Positions 55,122 to 63,763 of a DNA stretch of 64,000 nucleotides are shown here, in pieces. Origin of the DNA: Lysobacterales bacterium (GTDB taxonomy: Bacteria > Pseudomonadota > Gammaproteobacteria > Xanthomonadales > SZUA-5); contig JALHMG010000015.1 of the NCBI GenBank assembly GCA_022844135.1, positions 37,157 through 101,156 on the forward strand, in the 5' to 3' direction. The stretch's first letter is position 1, and every line of letters begins with the position of its first letter. Below the pieces are notes generated by a model that searched no databases, was not told the origin of the DNA, and was given only the letters and a program-made list of their open reading frames with translations. A program made the translations under genes and the position numbers.

Positions 55122-56279
55122 ATGACGCCAAGCATCCACATCGCCGGCGGCGGTCTGGTGGGTTTTTCGCTCGCGCTGGCGCTGAGATTGCGCGGTGTCG
55201 CGGTTACGCTCTCGGAGCGTGGGCCGGACCCGGCAACGGGCAACGCACCGGATGAGCGCCATCTGGCGCTCGCAGAACGTAGCCTGCGTTTTCTTGCTGG
55301 TCTCGGGCTGCAGCGTTTCCTCGACGATCACGCCGAGCCGATCAGACGAGTCCATATCAGCAGCGCCGGCGAGTTCGGCGTGACCCGCTGGGATGCGAGC
55401 GAACAGGGCCTGACGCGATTTGGTGCGGTAGTGCCAGCGCGAAAGCTATTGCTCGCGCTACGCGAGGCGGCGGCGCAGCCTGGTATCGAATTGCGTTTTG
55501 GCGATGGCGTTGTGCGCAGCGAGCATGACGATGCGAGCATCGTTGCGATCTCTGCGAATGGCACACGCACGGTCTCGCAACTCCTGGTGATTGCCGACGG
55601 CGCCGACTCCAGTTTGCGCGCGGCCAGCGGTATCGGGGCCGATGTCCACGACTACGGGCATGACGCCATTGTCGCCGCAATCGATACCGACAAGCCGGCA
55701 AATGGTGAGGCGTTCGAACGTCTGCTGCGCAATGGCATCGTCGCTGTGCTGCCGCAGAAAGGGACGCGCGCTGGTGCAGTGTTCGTGCAGCCTCGCGATC
55801 GCGCTGCTGAGTTGATGGCACAGGACGGCGACGATTTTCTCGCCGAACTGCAGGCTGCTTTCGGTTATCGGCTGGGCCGTTTGCGTCGCCCCGGACCGCG
55901 CGTGCGTTGGCCGCTGCGCCGGGTGATGGCCGATGCACTGGTGGCGCCGCGCCGGGTCGTGATCGGAAACGCTGCGCAAGCGGTGCATCCGATCGGCGCA
56001 CAGGGGCTTAATCTCGGGCTGCGCGATGTCGCCGATCTGGTCGATTTATTGGGCGCCGATCCTGGCGATGTCCACGCATTAGCGCGTTACGCCCAGCACC
56101 GGGCGCCCGATCGGTTGGCGATTTGCGAGCAAACCCATCGGCTCGCGCTCGGAACGCTGCTGCACTTCCCGCTGGCGGCGCTGGCAAGAAGCGTTGCGTT
56201 GGCAGCCGCCGACCGCGTACCGCCGATTCGCGACTATCTCACCCTGCGGGGAATGGGCTGGCGGGGAGAGGCAGCATGA
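55122..56279 (+). CDS. ubiH: Ubiquinone biosynthesis FAD-dependent hydroxylase (UbiH-like)
   Basis: A flavin monooxygenase of the UbiH/UbiF/Coq6 family, 385 residues. The FAD dinucleotide fold is IHIAGGGLVGFSLALALRLRG near the start, the NAD(P)H/FAD second motif is LLVIADGADSSLRAA near 160, and VVIGNAAQAVHPIGAQGLNLGLRDVADLVDLL near 285 is the third FAD motif. QGLNLGLRD marks the family. It is more like 2-octaprenyl-6-methoxyphenol hydroxylase than the gene behind it, judged by position and order. The two overlap (ATGA). Confidence 0.88.
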   Translation: MTPSIHIAGGGLVGFSLALALRLRGVAVTLSERGPDPATGNAPDERHLALAERSLRFLAGLGLQRFLDDHAEPIRRVHISSAGEFGVTRWDASEQGLTRFGAVVPARKLLLALREAAAQPGIELRFGDGVVRSEHDDASIVAISANGTRTVSQLLVIADGADSSLRAASGIGADVHDYGHDAIVAAIDTDKPANGEAFERLLRNGIVAVLPQKGTRAGAVFVQPRDRAAELMAQDGDDFLAELQAAFGYRLGRLRRPGPRVRWPLRRVMADALVAPRRVVIGNAAQAVHPIGAQGLNLGLRDVADLVDLLGADPGDVHALARYAQHRAPDRLAICEQTHRLALGTLLHFPLAALARSVALAAADRVPPIRDYLTLRGMGWRGEAA

Positions 56280-57439
56280 GCAAACGAATCAAAGCGGATG
56301 TGCTGGTGGTCGGCGGCGGCATGGTCGGTGCGGCGGTTGCGCTGGGTCTGGTGCAGCGCGGCCTGGATGTGCGCATCGTCGATCAGCGCTGGCCAGAAGT
56401 CCCAGAAGGCGAATACGATCTGCGGGTTGTTGCGCTGTCGGGGCAATCGATCGGGCTGTTGGACCGGCTCGGCGTCTGGCCGCAAATCGCAGCGGCGCGC
56501 TCCGCGCCGTATCGCCGTATGCAGGTCATCGACGGCGTGAGCGATGCACAAATCGTCTTCGATGCGCGCGATTACGGCTGGGCGCAACTTGGTGTCATCG
56601 TCGAGAACCAGCGCATCGCGGCGCTGCTGGCCGAGCGTTTGAGCCTGCATCGGCTTGAGGATACGTTGAGCGAGATCGATGGCGGGCGCTGCACGCTGGC
56701 CAGCGGCACACGGATCGATGCGTCGCTGGTGATCGCGGCCGACGGCGCCGCTTCGCCGCTGCGCGAGCGCTTGCTGATCGATAGCGATGGGCGCACGTAT
56801 GCGCAAGCGGCGCTGGTCGCGCATGTGCGCTGCGAACGGCCCCCCGGCGATCTGGCGTGGCAGCGCTTTCTGCCGGGCGGGCCGCTGGCATTCCTGCCGC
56901 TCGCCGATGGCCGCGCCTCGGTGGTCTGGAGTGTGCCCACGGCCCGCGCCGCGCGACTGATCGCGGCGCCAGCGACCGAGGTCGAGCACGCGCTGCACAT
57001 CGCCAGCGACGGCCGCTTCGGCGCCGTCGCGTTGACCACGCCGATGGTCCAATTCCCACTGCGCTCGCACGTTGCGCGGCAGTTCGCGGCTGGCAACGTG
57101 GCGTTGATCGGCGATGCCGCGCACACGGTGCATCCGCTGGCCGGCCAGGGCGTCAATCTGGGCTTCGCCGATGTTCAGTGCCTGTTGGCGCTTGCCGATC
57201 GCGCAATGCATGCCGGCCGCCGCGTTCCTTCCGCCGGCGAATTGCAGCGCTACAGCCGGCAGCGGCGCAGCGAAACCATGCTCGCGGCGCGCGCGTTCGA
57301 CGCCTTGAACGGTCTGTACACCGCCGGCGGCCCGTTGGTGGCCTTGCGAAGCTTAGGGTTATCGGCGGTCAATCGATTCGCACCGATCAAGCGCAAGTTC
57401 GCTGAAGCTGCGGCGGGCATTGTGTCGGGCGCGGGGTAA
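56276..57439 (+). CDS. UbiH/UbiF/VisC-type FAD-dependent hydroxylase (UbiI- or UbiF-like)
   Basis: A 387-residue flavin monooxygenase paralogous to the gene ahead of it. VLVVGGGMVGAAVALGLVQRG is the FAD-binding fold, LVIAADGAASPLRERLLID the central motif, and VALIGDAAHTVHPLAGQGVNLGFADVQCLLAL the C-terminal FAD motif. It most likely performs another ring hydroxylation of ubiquinone synthesis; C5 (UbiI) is the usual partner of UbiH, but C6 cannot be excluded. It starts with an ATGA overlap behind ubiH and ends 21 bp before the palindromic repeat array. Confidence 0.9.
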   Translation: MSKRIKADVLVVGGGMVGAAVALGLVQRGLDVRIVDQRWPEVPEGEYDLRVVALSGQSIGLLDRLGVWPQIAAARSAPYRRMQVIDGVSDAQIVFDARDYGWAQLGVIVENQRIAALLAERLSLHRLEDTLSEIDGGRCTLASGTRIDASLVIAADGAASPLRERLLIDSDGRTYAQAALVAHVRCERPPGDLAWQRFLPGGPLAFLPLADGRASVVWSVPTARAARLIAAPATEVEHALHIASDGRFGAVALTTPMVQFPLRSHVARQFAAGNVALIGDAAHTVHPLAGQGVNLGFADVQCLLALADRAMHAGRRVPSAGELQRYSRQRRSETMLAARAFDALNGLYTAGGPLVALRSLGLSAVNRFAPIKRKFAEAAAGIVSGAG

Positions 57440-57460
57440 GACGCTCTTGGTACGCCCTGG

Positions 57461-58133
57461 TACGCGGACCCATGGTCCGCATCGCTCTTGGGTACGCGGA
57501 CCCATGGTTCGCATCGCTTTGGGGTACGCGGACCCATGGTCCGCATCGCTCTTGGGTACGCGGACCTATGATCCGCATCGCTTTGTGGTACGCGGACCTA
57601 TGGTCCGCATCGCTTTGTGGTACGCGGACCCATGGTCCGCATCGCTTTGGGTACGCGGACCTATGGTCCGCATCGCTTTGGGTACGCGGACCTATGGTCC
57701 GCATCGCTTTGGGTACGCGGACCTATGGTCCGCATCGCTTTGGGTACGCGGACCTATGGTCCGCATCGCTTTGTGGTACGCGGACCCATGGTCCGCATCG
57801 CTTTGGGGTACGCGGACCCTTGGTCCGCATCGCTTTGGGGTACGCAGACCCATGGTCCGCATCGCTTTGGGGTACGCAGACCAATGGTCTGCATCGCTTT
57901 GGGGTACGCAGACCCATGGTCTGCATCGCTTTGGGGTATGCGGACCCATGGCCCACATTCGGCGGATTGCAGAAAGCCGATAGATGCGGACCACAGGTCA
58001 GCGTACCAAAGGCGCTCCCATGCGCCAGATTGCGAAGCCTGATAGATGCGGACCATAGGTCCGCGTACCCAAAGCGCGTCCACATTAGACAGATTGCATA
58101 AACCCAATCGATGCGGACCATGGGTCCGCGTAC
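57461..58133. repeat. Tandem array of palindromic 31-32-bp units with an inverted tail
   Basis: Fifteen near-identical units and a degenerate sixteenth begin at 57461. Each has TAC, a core of the form GCGGACC-cat/tat-GGTCCGC (7-bp stem) and a linker such as ATCGCTTTGGGG. Units are 31 or 32 bp with no spacers. Units 14-15 carry GCAGACC paired with GGTCTGC, a compensatory double change. Beyond 57984 three longer units (starting 57984, 58046 and 58111, 62-65 bp apart) run in opposite orientation and share an AGATTGC-type linker. The array fills the 711-bp gap between convergent ubi and secreted-protein genes. I see no promoter, gene or CRISPR structure. Confidence 0.97.
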
Positions 58134-58150
58134 CAAGAGCGAGCGCGCCC

Positions 58151-60949
58151 TTACTCGAAGCCGTTGGCGAATAAATCGTCGGCGACGATTTCGAACAGCA
58201 ACGCGCGCGTGCTGCTGCAACTGCCGTCGCTGATGCGGATGGTTGGATTCACGGTTTGCAGTTGCGTCGGTGTGCCGCTGATCACGCCAGCGGTGCTGAG
58301 CTGCAATCCCACCGGCAGTGCGCCGGCAAACACATCATAGCCACCGGGTCCAATGAGCCCGGTGCCGGTCAATGTGGTCGTGGGATATGGCGCGCCGACG
58401 ACGCCGCGCGGCACGCTCGCAGTGGCGATGGCCGGATTGCTCACGCTCTGCGTGATCGTCGTCGGGCTCGCAGTCGAGCAACCCTGGCGCGTGGCGGTCA
58501 CGAGGTACTGCACATTGCCAGCGCCGGTGAGTGCTTGCGCGATGGTGCCGCCCGATCCTGCGCTGGCGCCCGCGACGCCCGCCGTGCTGCCCAACGTCCA
58601 CGCGAAGGTTGAGCCTGCGGGCGAGCTGCCAAGGGCGATGTTGGTCGTGCCGCCAGAGCACAGCAGCGGCGGCGTTGCCGGGAGTACGTTCGGCCGCGAG
58701 TTCACCTGGTAGGCCTCGCCGGCGAACGGCAAACCCGTGAGCGCGGGCGTTACGCCGCCGCTATTGGCTAGGCTTAGCGTCAGCGTGCCCGTGCTGCTGC
58801 CGGTGGTCACGCCGATGGTTCGAGTGCTGCCGCTGCCGTTGACCGCGCCGATGGTGCCGGCCGAGCTGCCCGACAGCGAGAAATTCGACGCCGCCAGTCC
58901 GGTCACTGCGCTCGACAGTTGCAAACCCCATTCGATCGCGGTGTTGGTACAGGTGGAATTGGTGCTCGACCGTGTTAGCGCGAGCACTTCAGGGCCAACG
59001 ATGGAAAGACAATTGTTGGTGTTCGCCGACTGCCCATCGGGATTGGTCAACGTGATCGTGCGCGGCCCGAGGGTTGCGTTCGCTGCCACCGATAGGTTGA
59101 GCGTCGCCGACGTCGCCGACGTGGCGCTAACGCTGTTGACTGTCATGCCCGTGCCGCCGATCGCTGCCGCCAAACGCGTTCGGCATGCGCCGGCGCTGTT
59201 GTCGGTATCGAATAAGCCGGTACCGGTTAGCACGACATTGACGTTACTGGCACCTACCGACACCGACGTCGGTGCGCCGCAACTGGCGAGCGTCGGCGCC
59301 GGCGGCTGCAATCGCACCGCTTGCACGCCGTAGGAATGCGTGGCGTTGGTGAACTGCTGGATGGTCCACATCGTCATGTCATCGCAGGGATCGAGGCTGG
59401 TGTAGGAGTAGTCGCCCCATCGCCGTGGGTTGCCGCCATCGCCCGGTGGCGCATAGGTTTGCGAGGCCGACGTGTAGCGCACTATCGGGGCGCGCGTTGT
59501 GCCTGCCGCATCGCTGCTTAATCGCCCGGTCGTGGCGGCATCGATACGGGTCGCCAAACTTGCAGCGCTAAAGCCGAACGCAGCATGGCCTTGGCCAGAG
59601 ACCATCACCGAAGGAATCCAGAACGCTTGCGGATTGCTGCTGGCGTTATCGAAAATCGTGCCGCTCTGCGTCAGTGTTGGCGTGGTTCCCAGGTTCCCGA
59701 TCTGATACCAGCGCGTCGCAGTGCGCGCACCTGCCGTCGTGGGCGCAACCGCAACGCCAGAGGCGTTGACGGCAATGTTGTGCGCCGTCCAAAGCTGCCC
59801 GCCACGAAGGTGTGCGGCGAACAATCGATCGTCCAACGAATCCACCGGCGTCGCCGAGCCCTGCGCCACCACGGCCGCCGGAAACTGCGTTGCCGGCACG
59901 GTCAACGTGATGTTTGCCGACAACGTCGGCGTGGTGCCCGGGTTCGACACACGACGCAATTGCAAGATACCGAAGTTCAGCGTGTCGACGCCGACAAAAT
60001 AGCCAACGCTCGCCGCCGAATCGTAGTTGTCGACGCCCTGCGGCGTGAACGGTCCAGCCGCCGAAGCGGTACCTATATTCGGAAAACGCGTCACGACAAT
60101 AGAGCCTGAGCCGGTGATCGACGACTTGCGCACCACCGACACCGCCGTGCTGTTGAACGCGCCGGCCAACGAGAACATGTTGAGCCCAATGTACAGCGCA
60201 TTGGCATCGATCCCTAGCGTCGGGTAGTCGGCGAATAGCGTGGAATCTTGCTGATACTGAAAGAACGTGAAGTTGGCGCTTCCGGTGATGTTGGGACCGC
60301 TGCTCACCGCAATCATCACGCGGTTGGCGATTGCGCCGGTGCCGGCGGGCACATCGATCATGACGATGAACCAGCGATTCGTGAGCCGATCGAAGCGGAT
60401 GCGCGGATCAGTGGTAAAGGTGCCGGCTTGAGGTGAGATCACGGTATTGAAGAAAACGTCGCTGTCGGCATTCAACGCGTTGTCGGCGGCGCCGGTGGTT
60501 TTATTGAATGACCGAATGCGCCCGTTGAGCGCGGCGATGAACTGTGTGGGCCCCACGGCGCCCATGGTGTCGGGCGGGAAAGCGCTGGTATCGCTCAGCA
60601 CGGCGGCCGTGAAATTCGGCGGCCCCACCGTCTGCGGCGCACGGGTCGACGGTGGCTCCGCGCCATCTGCCAGCGGCGGCCATTGCGCCACCAGCCAGTC
60701 GTTCGGTGGCGTGCGCGGGAAGCGCTTGATCTCATGCTCGGCCGAGCGCCTCGGCACACGCGGCAAGCGATTGCGATCTCGATATTCCTGCATGGCCTGG
60801 ATGTCAGCAACGCTGCGGACGATGCCCATCTCGCCCGCTACCGGCACGCCCTGCAGCGAGCCATCTGGCAACTCGTGCGGCGGAGGAAATTCGGCAGCGC
60901 TCATAGCGCCAGCCAACATTAACAAGCCCAACCCAATCCAACACCGCAC
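58151..60949 (-). CDS. Large secreted protein with Ig/cadherin-like C-terminal domains and NGFE tail
   Basis: A 932-residue exported protein. Signal peptide 1-18 (GLGLLMLAGAMSAAE). Residues 100-560 form a long region of unknown fold with beta-propeller-like character (FPPDTMGAVGPTQFIAALNGRIRSFNKTTG, DPRIRFDRLTNRWFIVMIDVP, YPTLGIDANALYIGLNMF). Ser/Thr/Gly-rich Ig-like stretches follow (600-830). The last 100 residues include ATASVPRGVVGAPYPTTTLTGTGL and GLQLSTAGVISGTPTQ, the putative-Ig/cadherin pattern. It ends IVADDLFANGFE. No catalytic motif is visible. A surface adhesin or matrix role is plausible but unproven. The 3' end lies 18 bp from the repeat array. Confidence 0.8.
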   Translation of the reverse strand: MRCWIGLGLLMLAGAMSAAEFPPPHELPDGSLQGVPVAGEMGIVRSVADIQAMQEYRDRNRLPRVPRRSAEHEIKRFPRTPPNDWLVAQWPPLADGAEPPSTRAPQTVGPPNFTAAVLSDTSAFPPDTMGAVGPTQFIAALNGRIRSFNKTTGAADNALNADSDVFFNTVISPQAGTFTTDPRIRFDRLTNRWFIVMIDVPAGTGAIANRVMIAVSSGPNITGSANFTFFQYQQDSTLFADYPTLGIDANALYIGLNMFSLAGAFNSTAVSVVRKSSITGSGSIVVTRFPNIGTASAAGPFTPQGVDNYDSAASVGYFVGVDTLNFGILQLRRVSNPGTTPTLSANITLTVPATQFPAAVVAQGSATPVDSLDDRLFAAHLRGGQLWTAHNIAVNASGVAVAPTTAGARTATRWYQIGNLGTTPTLTQSGTIFDNASSNPQAFWIPSVMVSGQGHAAFGFSAASLATRIDAATTGRLSSDAAGTTRAPIVRYTSASQTYAPPGDGGNPRRWGDYSYTSLDPCDDMTMWTIQQFTNATHSYGVQAVRLQPPAPTLASCGAPTSVSVGASNVNVVLTGTGLFDTDNSAGACRTRLAAAIGGTGMTVNSVSATSATSATLNLSVAANATLGPRTITLTNPDGQSANTNNCLSIVGPEVLALTRSSTNSTCTNTAIEWGLQLSSAVTGLAASNFSLSGSSAGTIGAVNGSGSTRTIGVTTGSSTGTLTLSLANSGGVTPALTGLPFAGEAYQVNSRPNVLPATPPLLCSGGTTNIALGSSPAGSTFAWTLGSTAGVAGASAGSGGTIAQALTGAGNVQYLVTATRQGCSTASPTTITQSVSNPAIATASVPRGVVGAPYPTTTLTGTGLIGPGGYDVFAGALPVGLQLSTAGVISGTPTQLQTVNPTIRISDGSCSSTRALLFEIVADDLFANGFE

Positions 60950-61077
60950 GGCAAACTCCGAGCCCGAACAAGTGAGCCAGAGCTTATTCGATTCGCTCGT
61001 ACGGCCGCCATCGTCTCAAGCGGGAATTGCCGATTGCGTCGGCTATGCTCGTTCGACATCCCTGCAGCGCCCAGTCC

Positions 61078-62382
61078 ATGCCAATCAGAATCGCCATTGC
61101 CGCCGCCCTGCTCTCTTCTTGCGCCGCAGCCGCCGACTTCGACAACGAGGCCGGTGTCTACACAATCAGCGCGCTGCCGAGCGCGCAAAGCGAAGCTGAG
61201 CGCATGGATCGGATGGCGTTGTCCGATCAGCAACCTGCAGGCCGTTTTGTGCGCAACGGCGAAACCTTGATTATCGGCGTTGAGGACCTGCCCGATGGCA
61301 CGAGCTTGAGCGCCGTGGTGGGCTTCCTTCCCATGTGGGGTTCCAGGCTCGACCAGCAAGTACAACCGATCGATGGCGAAACGCGCTTTCGCGCCAACCA
61401 GGACGGGCCGCTGTTCTTCCGGCTAATCGCCGAAGACGGCGCTGACGCGGAGGCAATTATTCGCGTGCAAGGTGGCGAGCCCTTGCCGCTATACATCGAT
61501 GGCGCAATGGATGCTCAAGATTGGGCGGACGAGTTGAGCGCGCACGACGGCGCGCCGTTTGTGCAGTTGTTTGGCGAGATGGCGATGATTACCTTGCCCG
61601 CCAGCGTGTACGCGCGCGATCCGATCGACGACCCGGCGGAAACGTTTGCGACCATCGATCGCGTTTTGCAGCTGCAAGACGAACTTGCAGGATTCGACAG
61701 CCAAACTGAGCGCGATCGACCAACGCCATTACGCGTGCACTACCTTGTCGACTTTCGCGTTTCCGCCAAAGACCGCGAGAACTTCTATATGTATGCCACC
61801 GAGCAATTCATCGGCATGCTCGACGACAACACGGCCGATCTCACCGACCCGATGCGGCTGCGCGAGCAATGGGGAATCTGGCACGAGACGGGCCACACCC
61901 ATCAGCAGAACTCGTGGACCTTCGAGTCGCTCACCGAAGTGAACGTCAATCTGTTTTCGCTGTATGTGCAAGAGGCGTTTGGCAGACCCAACGCATTGGG
62001 CGTTTCCGAAGACGGCGAACCCACGCACTTCGAACGCGCGCAGTCGTATCTCGACAACGATCCGCCCAGCCTGCTCGACGCGCCGGACGACGACGAGTTT
62101 TTCTTCATCCGGCTGGTCATGTTTCACCAGCTCAAAGAAACCTACGGCTGGGATTTGTACAAGGACTTACACAAACATTTTCGCGCCAATCCGCTGGATG
62201 CGGATGCCTCGGACCAGGACAAGGCCGATGCTCTGATCGAAGCGATGTGCGAGTTGACCGGCCACGATCTGCGCCCGTTTTTCGAACGCTGGGTATTGGT
62301 CGCATCGGATGACGCCGATGCCAGGATCGAAGCGCAGGGCTATGCAGTATTGGACGGCGATCCGTCGACGATCTTCGAATAG
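61078..62382 (+). CDS. Secreted M60-type (enhancin-like) metallopeptidase
   Basis: A 434-residue exported protein with signal peptide 1-19 (RIAIAAALLSSCAAAAD); a lipobox-like SSCA raises the alternative of a lipoprotein. Zinc motif His269-Glu270-x-x-His273 (WHETGHTHQ), followed 14 residues later by Glu287 in SLTEVNVNLFSLYVQEAFG, the gluzincin pattern of peptidase M60, whose members attack mucin-type glycoproteins. LIEAMCELTGHDLRPFFERWVL near the C-terminus is typical of the family. Start ATG 61078 is preferred over one 51 bases upstream because it places the signal at the N-terminus. It lies 11 bp from convergent nfuA. Confidence 0.86.
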   Translation: MPIRIAIAAALLSSCAAAADFDNEAGVYTISALPSAQSEAERMDRMALSDQQPAGRFVRNGETLIIGVEDLPDGTSLSAVVGFLPMWGSRLDQQVQPIDGETRFRANQDGPLFFRLIAEDGADAEAIIRVQGGEPLPLYIDGAMDAQDWADELSAHDGAPFVQLFGEMAMITLPASVYARDPIDDPAETFATIDRVLQLQDELAGFDSQTERDRPTPLRVHYLVDFRVSAKDRENFYMYATEQFIGMLDDNTADLTDPMRLREQWGIWHETGHTHQQNSWTFESLTEVNVNLFSLYVQEAFGRPNALGVSEDGEPTHFERAQSYLDNDPPSLLDAPDDDEFFFIRLVMFHQLKETYGWDLYKDLHKHFRANPLDADASDQDKADALIEAMCELTGHDLRPFFERWVLVASDDADARIEAQGYAVLDGDPSTIFE

Positions 62383-62393
62383 ACGACTTTGAG

Positions 62394-62993
62394 TTAGCGC
62401 TTGAAGTACGGCGCGTGTCCGGTCGAGTGGTCGGTGACATCGCGCACGCCGGTGATTTCGGGTACGCGCTGCAACAAAGTCTTTTCGATGCCGCCCTTGA
62501 GCGTGACGTCCACCTGCCCGCAGCCGTGACAACCGCCACCGAACTGCAGCACGACCACGCCATCGCCGGTGACCTCCACGAGGCTGACCTTGCCGCCATG
62601 CGCGGCAACGCCCGGGTTGATTTCGCTCGTCAGCACGTACTGCACGCGCTCGATCACGCTGGCGCCAGCGGCCGGCGGCGTGCCCTTCAGGCGCGGCGCG
62701 CGAATCGTCAATTGCCCGCCGGTGCGATCGGCCTGGTAGCTGATCGACAGTTCGCGCAGATACGGCTCGCTGGCGCTATCGACGATCAGCGAAAAGCCAT
62801 CGCATTCGATCCGCCAATCGTCCGCCTCGATCTCGCCGGCCTCGCAAAATTCCAGGCGGCAATCGCCCTTCGGTGTGCCGGGATGGACTGCGCGCAGCCG
62901 AATGCCCAAACCTGGAATGTCTTGCTGAGCGATCAGCTTCTGAAAGTACGCGACAGCGGCGGCATCGATATCGAACATGGGCGCTCTGAACAT
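62394..62993 (-). CDS. nfuA: Fe-S biogenesis protein NfuA
   Basis: Carrier that transfers [4Fe-4S] clusters to apo-enzymes, 199 residues (E. coli 191). The N-terminal A-type-like domain, which has lost its cysteines, runs to about 100 (GIRLRAVHPGTPKGDCRLEF...). The C-terminal Nfu domain carries GGGCHGCGQVDVTLKGGIEK, whose CxxC binds the cluster, then LLQRVPEITGVRDVTDHSTGHAPYFKR. Start is ATG 62993; an internal ATG at 62978 is also plausible. It is separate from the suf operon at 24-30 kb, which lacks its own carrier gene. Confidence 0.95.
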   Translation of the reverse strand: MFRAPMFDIDAAAVAYFQKLIAQQDIPGLGIRLRAVHPGTPKGDCRLEFCEAGEIEADDWRIECDGFSLIVDSASEPYLRELSISYQADRTGGQLTIRAPRLKGTPPAAGASVIERVQYVLTSEINPGVAAHGGKVSLVEVTGDGVVVLQFGGGCHGCGQVDVTLKGGIEKTLLQRVPEITGVRDVTDHSTGHAPYFKR

Positions 62994-63039
62994 TTAGCTC
63001 CGCGCATGCTAGCGTGGCGCGCGGCACGGAGAGTGAGCA

Positions 63040-63756
63040 ATGGCGATCGTACTTGGCGAGCAGTTCAGGCAAGCGGCACGGTTCCTGGCGTTTCGGCCTT
63101 TCAGACCGGACTTGCTCAACGACCGTCGGCGTTGGCTGGTGTTCGGTTTCGTCTGCACCTGGCTCGCTGGCATAGGCCGTTACTGGGACCATCCTAATCC
63201 AGCGTTGTGGCAGTTGCTTGGCCTGGGCTCCATCGCGTATGTGGTTGTTCTTTCTGCGTTCTTGTGGCAACTGCTCCGCCCCCTACGGCCGGCAATCAAG
63301 GGCTATACGCCAATTTTGCTGTTTGTGATGCTGACCTCACCGCTCGCATGGCTCTACGCCGTCCCGGTCGAGCGCTTCATGAGCATGGAATCGGCAGCGC
63401 AGACCAACGCCTGGTTCCTCGGGATCGTCGCCACGTGGCGCGTGGCGCTATGGGTCTGGTTCCTGCGCCGAGCCGCGCTGCTGAGATGGACCGAAACAGT
63501 GACGATGACCGTACTGCCACTCACAGCGATTGTGTCCGTGCTGGCGATCCTGAATCTCGAGCAAGCCGTCTTCAATTTGATGGGCGGGATCCCTGAGCAC
63601 GCGCGGACGAGTGCTGATGCGTCCTATGCCATCGTGTTTGGGCTAGCTTACTTTTCGTTTCTTGCGCTACCCATCTCGCTCATCGCTTACGCGACCCACG
63701 TGATGTCGGCGCCGACATCGCGCAAATCACCAGCCTCCGGTTACAGAGCGCCCTGA
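63040..63756 (+). CDS. Hypothetical six-helix membrane protein
   Basis: A 238-residue integral membrane protein of unknown family, with predicted membrane segments near 33-50, 60-77, 89-110, 122-140, 152-171 and 197-218. The 30 N-terminal residues are amphipathic (AIVLGEQFRQAARFLAFRPF). No conserved catalytic residue stands out. It may belong to a Yip1-like group, a weak impression only. It is divergent from nfuA with 46 bp between, so the two may share a promoter region. The hairpin mosaic starts 8 bp beyond its stop. Confidence 0.75.
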   Translation: MAIVLGEQFRQAARFLAFRPFRPDLLNDRRRWLVFGFVCTWLAGIGRYWDHPNPALWQLLGLGSIAYVVVLSAFLWQLLRPLRPAIKGYTPILLFVMLTSPLAWLYAVPVERFMSMESAAQTNAWFLGIVATWRVALWVWFLRRAALLRWTETVTMTVLPLTAIVSVLAILNLEQAVFNLMGGIPEHARTSADASYAIVFGLAYFSFLALPISLIAYATHVMSAPTSRKSPASGYRAP

Positions 63757-63763
63757 CACGATG

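Noticed and set aside
57461..58133. CRISPR array
   Set aside because: Repeat units follow one another with no unique spacers; the linker between palindromes is itself conserved, and no cas gene is near.
57420..58220. Protein-coding genes within the palindromic array (long open frames on both strands)
   Set aside because: They arise from a stop-free repeated word in all frames and consist of repeated ALGYADPWSAS-type runs; no ribosome-binding site or recognisable domain.
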